Part shown: positions 43,772 through 52,878 of the stretch, one piece after another | Layout of the letters: each line of letters begins with the position of its first letter | Numbering within the stretch: the first letter of the stretch is position 1 | From: Nannochloropsis oceanica | Lineage: Eukaryota; Sar; Eustigmatophyceae; Eustigmatales; Monodopsidaceae | Length of the DNA stretch: 64,000 bases | Reading direction: 5' to 3' | Assembly: GCA_004519485.1 (NCBI GenBank) | Contig: CP038107.1 | Coordinates: 248,001-312,000 of the forward strand | Program-made: the position numbers and the translations under genes | The notes under the pieces: generated by a model | Seen by the model: the letters and a program-made list of their open reading frames with translations, nothing else | Told to the model about the DNA's origin: nothing | The model's database searches: none

Positions 43772-46392
43772 CTACGTCTTCAATTGGGTATAGGCCGTAT
43801 TCGTTCCTCTTATTGGCCCCGACAGCATCTCCTGCTGCAGCCTCATCCCCGAAGATCCCTTCCTTCCCTCACCTCCTTTTCCTCCTCCTCCTCCTCCCCC
43901 ACCCACTCCCAAGACCCCAACACCCGCAGCATTAACACTCGGCAGCGGGTACCGCCTCCTTCGTGCCAGACTCCGTCCCTGAGCGATCATCTCCTCCTGC
44001 TCCTCCCCCGAGATCAAATCCTCGTGGTACGCCCCCACCAGCTTCAACAGCCTCGCATATCCCCTAAAGTACGTAAACAACGCCAGCACCACCATCATCA
44101 AAGGCGCGTAGGTCGAGAACCCCCTTCCCAAAAGGGGGACCACCGCCATGTTGCTCATCAAATGACGGAAGGCCGTTTCTTTCGAGGAAGGGGAGCGGAG
44201 CATCAGGAGGAAGTTGTAGGCGAGGGGAAACTGGAGCCGGATGAGGTATTGGGCGTTTACAAGGAGAGGGCCAGTGAGGGACTGGTGCGGGCCTTGTAGG
44301 GAGAATTCGCTGTATAGTATATGTGCGAGAGAGGGAGTACGGAGGGAGAGAGGGAGAGGGGGGGGAAAGAAGGAAGGGGAGGGTGAAGGGAGATGAAACA
44401 CGAGTGAAATGACTTATGAAAAGAGGAAGAGGGAGGGGAGGGGGGGAAGGAACAAGCGAACGAAACCAAGCCCTTACCCAAAGAGTTTAAACTTGAACAG
44501 AGATCGGTACGTGCACAACGACACATAAGCAAGTGGAATGGCGATCGTCATCTGAATGGCAAACGGAGAGCTCGTTCCAAACGCCTGCTGCAGTGCTCCG
44601 TAGGGGGACAAGGCAAACGGCGACCCCAAGAACACTTGACTCCACAAGAAGCACACCGTCAACCCCCACCCCACCACAGCCAACAACCGCAGCGTGCAAT
44701 GCGAGAACGTCATGAGCCAGTGCCACTCCAGCAAGGCCCCCAAATGAGCAAACCACGCACCGCATCGTGCACCACACCCCTCCCCATCCCCCATCTTAAT
44801 CTCACTCGGATACGGCAGTGTCCCCTGGCTCACGGCCTCGATCACCTCCACCCGCCCAATAACTGCATCCCTCTTTTTCTTCAGCACTTGCACCCGTAAC
44901 TGTGCCTTTTTTAATCGGGCATGCAGGGCAGCAAGCCGCGCAAGCGTGGGGGGAGGACCAGTGGATGAATCATAAATGCTCGCCACCCCAAAGGGAGTCC
45001 GCGGCAAAAGCATTCCCAACGTCATATCCTCCGGTCGATGCCTAAAGGAAGACTTGGTGTCCATCAAAACCTTCATACACGCATCCAGCTCCAGTGCCAA
45101 CTCTTCCGACAACAACGCTGTACCCGCCGCAGGCGACGTCCCCTCTCCAGCAGTCCGTCCCTCCCTCCCTCCTCCCTGCGGCGCTTGTCTCAAATGCTCC
45201 CTCAACGCCACCACCTCCGCCTCCACATCCGACAACACACACACAGCATCATGCAAATTACTATCGACCAACGAGCTTTTAAAATAAAGCCGTTGCAGCT
45301 CCTTCTCCGCAAAGCTAGAATTCCACAATTTCCGCGGCACCTCCACAAGGCCATTCCCCAGCAACACAACCACAAACAAGAGCCCATAGGTATTGCCCAA
45401 CGCCATTAAAAGACCTTCAGCCCCCGCCAATGTATAGTGTTGAGCGAGCAAATAAACAGCGAAGCCCACAAGGGCCACCACCGCGAAGAAGGCCATGCGG
45501 ATTTGGTCCCTCAAGGCGTCCAGAAACCGGTCCCGAGGGGTAAAAAAACCGCTTTCGAGGTAAGAAAACACAATGGGGAGCACTAACCAGGTCAGGACGA
45601 AAGTGGACCAGTAGATGCCTTTCCAGACTTGCAAGATCCATGGGAGGGAACGGTGGTACACCTGATGGAGGGAGGGAGGAAGGGAGGGAAGGAACGAGGA
45701 GGGGAAGGTAAGCGGATGGACGTACGCGAGCGGTTGAGGACAACAGATGAGGCAAAGTGAAAGCTGAGATGCGTCTGTCTCAATCACATAAGCAGTGAAT
45801 ACATAGCGCTCACGCAATGAGAATGTTGCCGCATACGAAGAATTATATACAGACATGACATAAATCCCCGCACCCAGCATACGAACATGTCACTATCGGC
45901 ATCAGCGAGCATACAACCATCGGCATCAATATCCATCCACTTTACGCACCTGCACATCACCCAAGTCAAATGGTAACAGTACAACACCGGCAAATCCCAA
46001 GAACCATGACGTGTATATGAGAAGAGTGATGGAAAAGGAAACATCCGGGCTCCGATAATACCTAATAGGTGGGGGGGGGGGGGAAGAGCAGGGTGAGGTG
46101 GGTTGGGGGAAGGTAGCACGGTCCATGATGTCACTTTGCATGGAGAGCTGGTGCAAATACAAGTCCTTTTGCGACTATGGGCTGAACAAGCCTGGGCTTG
46201 TATATGGGGGGGAGGGAAGCCAAGCCTCAGCACATCATCATGGCCCACCGGAGGGGTCAGAGTCGTGCGCGGATGAAGGCAGACAGACGATGATAGCGCA
46301 GGCATTACCAAAATTTCTACGTACCGAAGTAAGTAGAAGGTGGCGAAGGCCAAGAGCACCGCCAGCACCACAGGCTCGGGGTCGGCGGTCAT
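43772..46392 (-). CDS. LMBRD2: LMBR1 domain-containing protein 2 (LMBRD2-like) membrane protein
   Basis: A multi-pass membrane protein of 633 residues. Exons on the minus strand are 46325..46392, 45950..46061, 44478..45661 and 43772..44309. Two joins complete split codons (CG|G for Arg, GG|C for Gly). The N-terminus MTADPEPVVLAVLLAF, then LLRYYRSPDVSFSI, TSWFLGFAGVVLLPFDLGDV and GIYWSTFVLTWLVLPIV follow the LMBR1 pattern of a helical bundle. A cytosolic coiled-coil loop (ELQRLYFKSSLVDSNLHDAV ... LRVQVLKKKRDAV) and further helices lead to RLQFPLAYNFLLML, a strong LMBRD2 mark. The tail is Gly-rich. Animal LMBRD2 is a plasma-membrane protein linked to beta-adrenergic receptor signalling; the role in algae is unknown. 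The frame reading through intron 2 to 45880 is false. Confidence 0.85.
46071..46083. repeat. G13 homopolymer (C13 in the LMBRD2 intron)
   Basis: Thirteen consecutive G on the + strand. On the transcribed strand it is a C tract directly before the ACCTATTAG acceptor of LMBRD2 exon 2, so it acts as part of the pyrimidine tract. Its length is likely to vary between reads or strains. Confidence 0.9.
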
Positions 46393-47114
46393 GGCGGGTT
46401 TCAGGAGAAAGGGCAAGCGTCGAAGCAAGTCAGTTGCGCAGGGCAGGCAAGCGACTTATTACGGAAGCGAGTGCTTGCTTGCTCCTCTCGGCTGCACCGG
46501 CGAACGACAACTCAATGAGGAGCCGATCCGCGCGTGTACTGTTCAGTGTACAGTGGGCAGATACGGGTGTCAGCGTCTAGAGGTGGGGACATTATTGGGC
46601 ATTATTGGACATGGCAGTATGCGGCATTTGCGTGCGTTTCGTGGGTTATCTCCTTATCATGGCTCCCCAAACCATTTCTCTCATACGGCACCCAAGCTTT
46701 CTTCATCTTTTCTCCGTTGGCGTGCGGCAAGAGATATGACTGCAAACGATAAGTTTTATCGAGTAAAACAATTCTAATCCAGTAAAGAAAAGTCAAGATT
46801 GACCTTTCACGACTGACTCATACAGCAACATACGCTGAAGCTGCATAAGCACCAGGAATAACAGCAACCGCACAACCATTAACAGCACAGTCAACGGCAG
46901 CATCCAAAACCAAAGTCTGCCAGCGTACAAGGAGAGAGCAAGCGATACCTATCCGAACACTTCAATTCTCCCTACAATTCCTATTCTGATGTATCTGCCT
47001 TGCTGACGATTGTTTCTTATTTTTATTGCTTTACACCAACACCTTTCTATCTCTACTTTATCTTTACTCAAACTCTACCTCCGTCCCCCCCACCCATCCT
47101 CCCTCCCTTCTCCT
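46393..47114. other. Intergenic: LMBRD2 upstream region and CPSF2 3' UTR
   Basis: 722 bases with no credible gene; open frames are short and domain-free. The last 80 bases before 47114 are pyrimidine-rich on +, so purine-rich in the CPSF2 transcript. The LMBRD2 promoter lies near 46400-46600; no motif stands out. Confidence 0.45.
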
Positions 47115-50100
47115 TTACAACGCCACAAACCTCGAATAAATCGCCTCCCTAACCCTAAAATATGTCTCGCTTAACGGCCCCTCAAGAGTCACTCTGTTGT
47201 CTTTCACCCTCACCACCGTCGTCCCATCACAAATCAGACTAGCCCCCTCGGGACCTACTTGAAACTCAGGATTTACCCCCGCCTCTCTTAATTTCTGTCT
47301 TAACGACTGCCTTTGTGAAGTCTCAGTTAAAAGCACATCGCCATCTGCTAGCAGAAACGGTGCTCTCGTCCTCGGCATATTTATCATCTCCTCCCCCTCT
47401 CCCTCTACCCCTATCTTCCCCCCTCCCTCCCGCAACACCCGCGCCGGCTGACACCGCACCAGAGGCTTCCCATCCGCATCCATACTTGTTTCTGATGCCA
47501 CCGCCCTCACAAGCGCCAGCCGGTAATGCCCCATTTCCTTCAAAACCAACGGCGGAACCTTCTCATCCTCCTCTTCCCCCGCTCCCCAAGCTCTTTCCCC
47601 TGTCCCCTCCTCCTCCAACCCCACATCCAAAACCTTACTATCAAACTGGAGCTGCACCGTCAACACCGCTGCCATCGCCGTTGCCGCCGCAGCCGCAGCA
47701 GTAGCAGTTGCGGCAGCCGCAGCAGCAGCAGCAGCTGCTGCCACCGCACCTGCCTCTCCCTCGACCACAGGACCCCCATCAGAAGTACCTGCAGCAGCAG
47801 CAGCAGCAGCAGCAGCAGCTCCAATCAGTCCTCCTAATCCACCACCCTGCTGCAACTGCTGCAGCTGCAGCAGCTGCTGGAGTGGCGGCGTCCATACCTT
47901 TGTCGACCCTCCCAGCATCTTGCCTACATATCGGCTCAATTCTCCAAAACTCTCTTGGGTGCCATGCACAAATATCACCCTCCTTGGCGCCAAATTTTGT
48001 AAAATCGCCCTCAGGTTCTTCCCGTCCGTCCGCCCCTCCATGCTGAACGCCTTGACCTTCCACCTCACCTCGACCATCGACTCCTTCATTAGGAATTTCA
48101 AGGCATTCGTCCCTGCTTTCACCTGCGCCTCCCCCTCCGTCATCAGAACATCATCCAAATAGCCCCACCGTTGCACCCCTCCCCCCCCAGCGCTTGGCCC
48201 CTGCAAGGCCAGCCCTTGCAACATTCCCCTCGTTTCCTGCGCCATAGCCTTTGCTAGATCCACGCACTCCCCCTCCGCCAGGGGCTCACCATACGCATCT
48301 ACTTCCACCGTTGCTGCATCTCGACATCCAAACACCAGGTAACGCGGCCGTCGATACATCGCGGCAGTTTTCCTTCTCCTCTTCGCCGTCGACGCACCCA
48401 CCTTCCGAAGCGAAGACAGGGAGGATGAGGGCAAAGAGACACTCTCCTGTTCTTCATCCATGGCCGCTCCCACCGTGCCCTCCATCAACTCATGCGCCTG
48501 TCTCCGGAACTCCTCCACTTCCAAGGCCCTCCTCCTCTCCCTCTCCTCTTTCTCTTTCAACCCTGCCAGCTCCTCCCCCACAATCCTCTCGATTGTTGGC
48601 ACACAAAACGACAAACTCGCCTTGGGCAAATGCCTCAATTTCCAGAAGCTTTCCGCCAGAGATCCCTTTCTCAAGTGCCCGCACAATAACAACGCGTTCT
48701 CAGCCCCACTCGCCCATCTGGTTGCCAAGGCCCTCGAGAATCCCGTATCCATCCCTTCGTCACTCGCCAACACCACCACCGGGTTCCGATATTCCCCCAT
48801 GGCGGCTTCTAACTCCAGCATGCTTTGGGCAGGAACGACGTGTTTGAGCGTGAAGGGATTGCGGAGAGAGCGATCAAAAGCACGGATGACCTCAGGGTGC
48901 ATCCATTCCACCATAGACTTGGTGAAATGAAGCACATTCCGAGCCATGTGGTGCAGTAACACTATTTTATACCCAGACAGCAAACGGTCGGTGCGCCAAT
49001 GTCCATTGAGCGTCAACAGGAGCTCTTGCACTCGACCAGAGGTCTCCACGGGGATGAGCACGTTCCCACCCTTACGCAGCGTGGCGGTGACTGTGTCTAG
49101 AAATTCCGCCTCTACCTTTCGTTCGTCCAACGGCATACCCTGTGCCGGCCGGGCATCGACAATCACCAAAGAAGGCCTCTGTTCCTTATCCGAACTCAAA
49201 GCATTGAACGCCTCCACTGCCCCAGTCAGATGTCTCTCGCTCTTGAGACTGAAATCTACGGCATACAAGATCTCTTCCACCTTCTTGTAATTTACCCGCC
49301 AAAAGCACCCTCCTAACACCCGCCCCGCCGGGTATGGTGTCACGCTCAAGTAAAACCTCCCCTGCTGTCGCACCTCCAAAGGCTGGGAGAACTTTAAGAG
49401 CTGGAACCTCGTCATAGCGGCGTCGACATCGTCAAGAGTAAACGCCGGACAGCCCGCCGCGCCACTCGCCGTGTCCATGCACTTGCTCAAATAAAGGTCA
49501 TACAACACCATCTGGCCCATCTTGAAAACGGGCTGCGTGCTATATATAGGAACGCCAGGGCCTAGATGCTTGGCGACCCATGGCAGGGCACCAAGGTGGG
49601 CTAGATCGGGAAAGGAGAGAAGAACGAGCTGGACTTGGGCGAGGACAGGGAGGAGGGATTCGAGCATGCTTTCGTCCAGTTGGACGTCCCACCCGCAGTC
49701 GAGCAGAATGGTCGCTTCCCCAACCTTAAGAAGATAGCATAGAGGTTCGTTATCTTGTGCGCCGTAGAGGATGCGGAAGGTGAGGCCTTCGCCCGTGACT
49801 GTTGGTGGTGGTGGCGGCGGGGGGAATGGTAGGGATGCTTGTGCCTTGAGAGAAGTGTACGATGATTGTATGGAGTCTTGGGAGGCAGGGTGAGGCGAGC
49901 CGCCGTCACGGGAAGGATCAATGTCCATGGCAGGAGGAGGAGCAGCAGGAGAAGCGGGGCCGGCGGCGATGGCCGTCGTTGGCATGACCTCCCCTTTCAC
50001 GTCCCCGTCGTCATCGTCGGCTTCCATTGCTGCTTGTGTGTCAGCGGGTGCTATCTCCTCCACCTCCTCCATAGCGGGTGCGCCACCGTCTTCCTCCTTC

Positions 50101-50135
50101 TTCTTGGTCGCGACCTTGGGTGTCCTTGGTGGCAT
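47115..50135 (-). CDS. CPSF2: Cleavage and polyadenylation specificity factor subunit 2 (CPSF100)
   Basis: CPSF100 is the catalytically silent partner of the CPSF73 endonuclease in pre-mRNA and histone mRNA 3'-end formation. Single exon, 1,006 residues from the ATG at 50135; the frame's earlier start is GTG. A low-complexity acidic N-terminus of about 115 residues precedes LTFRILYGAQDNEPLCYLL. The metallo-beta-lactamase part has LLDCGWD, then FPDLAHLGALPWVAK in place of the zinc-binding HxHxDH of CPSF73, so metal ligands are missing as expected. FKMGQMVLYDLY, FTLDDVDAAM and the beta-CASP block (DARPAQGMPLDERK, NVLIPVETSGRVQELL) follow. The C-terminus has PRRVIFVHGTQESF. Poly-Ala and Gln/Leu runs (around 47690-47880) expand a loop in the C-terminal third. 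It is divergent to D2HGDH. Confidence 0.93.
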   Translation of the reverse strand: MPPRTPKVATKKKEEDGGAPAMEEVEEIAPADTQAAMEADDDDGDVKGEVMPTTAIAAGPASPAAPPPAMDIDPSRDGGSPHPASQDSIQSSYTSLKAQASLPFPPPPPPPTVTGEGLTFRILYGAQDNEPLCYLLKVGEATILLDCGWDVQLDESMLESLLPVLAQVQLVLLSFPDLAHLGALPWVAKHLGPGVPIYSTQPVFKMGQMVLYDLYLSKCMDTASGAAGCPAFTLDDVDAAMTRFQLLKFSQPLEVRQQGRFYLSVTPYPAGRVLGGCFWRVNYKKVEEILYAVDFSLKSERHLTGAVEAFNALSSDKEQRPSLVIVDARPAQGMPLDERKVEAEFLDTVTATLRKGGNVLIPVETSGRVQELLLTLNGHWRTDRLLSGYKIVLLHHMARNVLHFTKSMVEWMHPEVIRAFDRSLRNPFTLKHVVPAQSMLELEAAMGEYRNPVVVLASDEGMDTGFSRALATRWASGAENALLLCGHLRKGSLAESFWKLRHLPKASLSFCVPTIERIVGEELAGLKEKEERERRRALEVEEFRRQAHELMEGTVGAAMDEEQESVSLPSSSLSSLRKVGASTAKRRRKTAAMYRRPRYLVFGCRDAATVEVDAYGEPLAEGECVDLAKAMAQETRGMLQGLALQGPSAGGGGVQRWGYLDDVLMTEGEAQVKAGTNALKFLMKESMVEVRWKVKAFSMEGRTDGKNLRAILQNLAPRRVIFVHGTQESFGELSRYVGKMLGGSTKVWTPPLQQLLQLQQLQQGGGLGGLIGAAAAAAAAAAGTSDGGPVVEGEAGAVAAAAAAAAAAATATAAAAAATAMAAVLTVQLQFDSKVLDVGLEEEGTGERAWGAGEEEDEKVPPLVLKEMGHYRLALVRAVASETSMDADGKPLVRCQPARVLREGGGKIGVEGEGEEMINMPRTRAPFLLADGDVLLTETSQRQSLRQKLREAGVNPEFQVGPEGASLICDGTTVVRVKDNRVTLEGPLSETYFRVREAIYSRFVAL

Positions 50136-50569
50136 GGTTTGCCTGTGCCTGTGTGGTGTGGTTGGGTAGGAGAAGGGAGCATCAGCAAGGAAGACGACGG
50201 GCGGCGTTCGATGATAATGGTAGAGCGGCTTTGACCAAGCTTTGCCAGCTTGGCCACGACAACCAGCGCACCGGCACTTGTACAGCACGGCCAGCTATTG
50301 TATTGAGATGCCACAAGTGCGCTGAGGGAGCTGCACTGGGTTTGTGGAGGGTGTAAGAGCAGGCAGGGCAAGACAGCAGCGAGCAAACGGCAGCAACCGC
50401 CCGCCTCCTCTCTTCTCGACGCGGACGCAAATGCCACCATCTCAACCGCGTCAAGGCACATTTACGGAAACCACTACGACGGTTCAGAGTATCGCATCCT
50501 TTTCCTTGCGATTCCAGCAGCGTAGACACGGCAACATGGAGCGCTTACGACCTCCCCAACCCCGAAGAC
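50136..50569. promoter_or_regulatory. Divergent promoter region between CPSF2 and D2HGDH
   Basis: 434 bases separate the two ATG codons. No TATA box is obvious. Open frames here on both strands are short and domain-free. Confidence 0.45.
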
Positions 50570-52705
50570 ATGACGATCACATCTCTTGATCCAATGCACA
50601 CATATCACAGAGGTCCAACAGAGCAGGAGATGGCGAGGTCACCGATTATTTTCCTAGGCTGCACGGCGAAGCAGGTGCGTCCGCGAGGGTTCTATCGAAT
50701 GCGGGTCCGGCCTGTCGCCTCAGTCTCCTGCCTCGTGTCGTCTAATGCGTCGTTCCACGCGCTAACCCATACAAGAGGCCATCGGCCACGCTTTGCCATC
50801 AGCCCGCAAGAGTCTCGTGTCGCTTCCTTCAAATCTGCGTCGCTATCAACATCCGTTACCCCCGCCGATATTGCCCACTTCCGAGCCATCTTGGACCCCC
50901 CCGCCTCCTCCAGCTCAAATCATGGCAAGATCATCCTTCCCCCCTCCTCCCCCGACGATGATGACCTTCTCACACCATATACCCAAGACTGGACCCGGAA
51001 ATGGAAAGCTCCTGCATGTCCTGCCGTCCTTCAGCCCTGTACTACGGAGCAAGTGTCCGCGTTGCTTGCCTATTGCAATGGGCGGGGCATTGCAGTGGTG
51101 CCCCAAGGAGGAAACACTGGCTTGGTGGGGGGGAGTATCCCTACAGGTACACGACCTCTCCTTTCAATGACATTAAATATTCCCTCTTTTCGTCCTTACT
51201 TACTATCTCCTCTCCCTGTAAGAAGTGGACTGATTCTCTTCCATTCATGGGTGAATGAGACAACCATCCCTTTCGACCCCTTTCTAGCGTTCCGATCTAT
51301 GTAGCGGGCCGCATCCTCGAATATCTTTCTCTCTTTACTTCCATTCCATACCCGTAAACCTAGCGCACAAACATCTAATGAATACCCCCCCCCCCCCCCG
51401 GCTCCTTCACTCCCTCCCACAGGCAACGAAGTCGTCCTTTCCCTGTCAAGGATGAACGAAATAATAAGTTTCGACCCCCTCTCCAGCGTCCTAACCTGTG
51501 AAGCGGGCTGCATCCTCGAGCACCTCTCCCTCTTCCTCCGCCCCCACCAGCACATCATGCCCTTGGACCTGGGTGCCAAAGGGTCCTGCCAAATCGGTGG
51601 CAATGTCAGCACCAACGCGGGCGGCCTCCGATATCTGCGGTACGGCTCTCTGCATGGAAATGTGTTGGGGCTCGAGGTGGTGCTAGCAGACGGAGAGGTG
51701 CTCAATTTACTCTCTACTTTACGAAAGGACAACACGGGCTATGATCTTAAGCAATTATTTATTGGTGCCGAAGGGACGCTAGGTGTGATAACCAAGATAT
51801 CTATGCATGTGCCACCGGCGCCAGCAGCAGTGAATGTGGCACTCGTGGGGTTGAATAGTTTCGAGCAGGTGAAGACGATGGTAGGGAGGACGAGAGAAAA
51901 ATTGGGGGAAATCTTGAGCGCGATGGAGTTGCTCGACGCTCAGAGCATGGAGATGGTGGTGGGGAAGAAGGAGTGGGGTTTGCGTAATCCACTTGCTCTT
52001 TCCGCTGCAGCTGCTGTAGACGCAGGAGGGGGCGGAGGGAGCGAGGTGGGAAGCGAGGTGTCGCCTTACCCTTTTTACATCCTCCTCGAAACCGCAGGCA
52101 GCAACGAAGAGCACGATGAACAAAAACTGGAAAACCTCCTCACCCTTGCGTTAGAAGAGGATATAATCGCCGATGGTACCCTCGCCCAAGACGTGAGCCA
52201 AGCCAATGATATTTGGAAGCTTAGGGAGTTGATCCCTGTGGCGATAGAAGAAGAAGGAAGAGTACATAAATATGACGTTTCTGTGCCGTTAGATCGCTTT
52301 TATGAGTTGGTGGAGAGGACGAGGGAGGGATTGAGGGAGGAAGGCTTTGGCGTGGCTACAGCACAATCGGCAGGCGCTCCTGCAGGGGGAAGAAAGAAGG
52401 GAGAGGAGGTTAAAGTGGTGGGGTACGGGCATTTGGGGGATTCGAATCTGCACCTGAATGTCTCAGTGCCGCGGAATAAGCCGGACCCCCCCGGTGTAAG
52501 TCGTGTGCTTGGTAGGGTGTTGCCATGGGTTATGAAGCAGGAGGGAAGCGTAAGTGCAGAGCATGGGCTAGGGCAGTTGAAGAAGGAGTACTTGCCCTTG
52601 ACGAAGAGTAGGGCGGCGGTGGCGGCGATGAGGGGGATGAAGAAGATGCTGGATCCCAAAGGTATTCTTAATCCAGGGAAGTTTTTCCCGGAGGAGAAGC
52701 CGTGA
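50570..52705 (+). CDS. D2HGDH: D-2-hydroxyglutarate dehydrogenase (FAD-linked), mitochondrial
   Basis: Oxidises D-2-hydroxyglutarate to 2-oxoglutarate, handing electrons on via FAD and, in mitochondria, ETF. It takes part in lysine and branched-chain amino acid breakdown. Exons 50570..51146 and 51423..52705 join through a split Gly codon (CCTACAG|gtaca ... cacag|GC), 619 residues. The join restores the FAD-binding PQGGNTGLVGGSIPTGNEVV. Further family marks are GCILEHL, GAKGSCQIGGNVSTNAGG, NTGYDLKQLFIGAEGTLG and, in the C-terminal domain, GYGHLGDSNLHLNV, SAEHGLGQLKKEYL and DPKGILNPGKFF. The N-terminus is Arg-rich after an ATG at 50630 (MARSPIIFLG...), which may be the true start of a mitochondrial presequence; 50570 is the first in-frame ATG. 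Related D-lactate dehydrogenases are less likely given the NTGYDLKQ stretch. Confidence 0.9.
51385..51399 (+). repeat. C15 homopolymer in the D2HGDH intron
   Basis: Fifteen consecutive C lie 20 bases before the CACAG acceptor and form part of the pyrimidine tract. Confidence 0.9.
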
Positions 52706-52878
52706 AGGAATGAAGAATTGAGTGAGGGCGGGATAAGGGGAGGCGAAAAAGAGAAGAGAGCAAACGATGATGGTACATAAAATAAATGCACAGAGGGTGA
52801 GCGATAGACACCATTTTTCACGTACATCTAGCCGATCATGTAGTATACCACAACTCTTTTTCTCTCCTTCCCTCCCTC
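52706..52878. other. Very short convergent spacer (D2HGDH and ArgJ genes)
   Basis: Only 173 bases lie between the two stop codons, so the two 3' UTRs almost certainly overlap or are extremely short. Purine tracts follow each stop on its own strand. Confidence 0.6.

Noticed and set aside
47690-47880. CTG/CAG repeats as possible CRISPR or satellite array
   Set aside because: Plain codon repeats giving Ala, Gln and Leu runs in CPSF2; no spacer structure, and the genome is eukaryotic.
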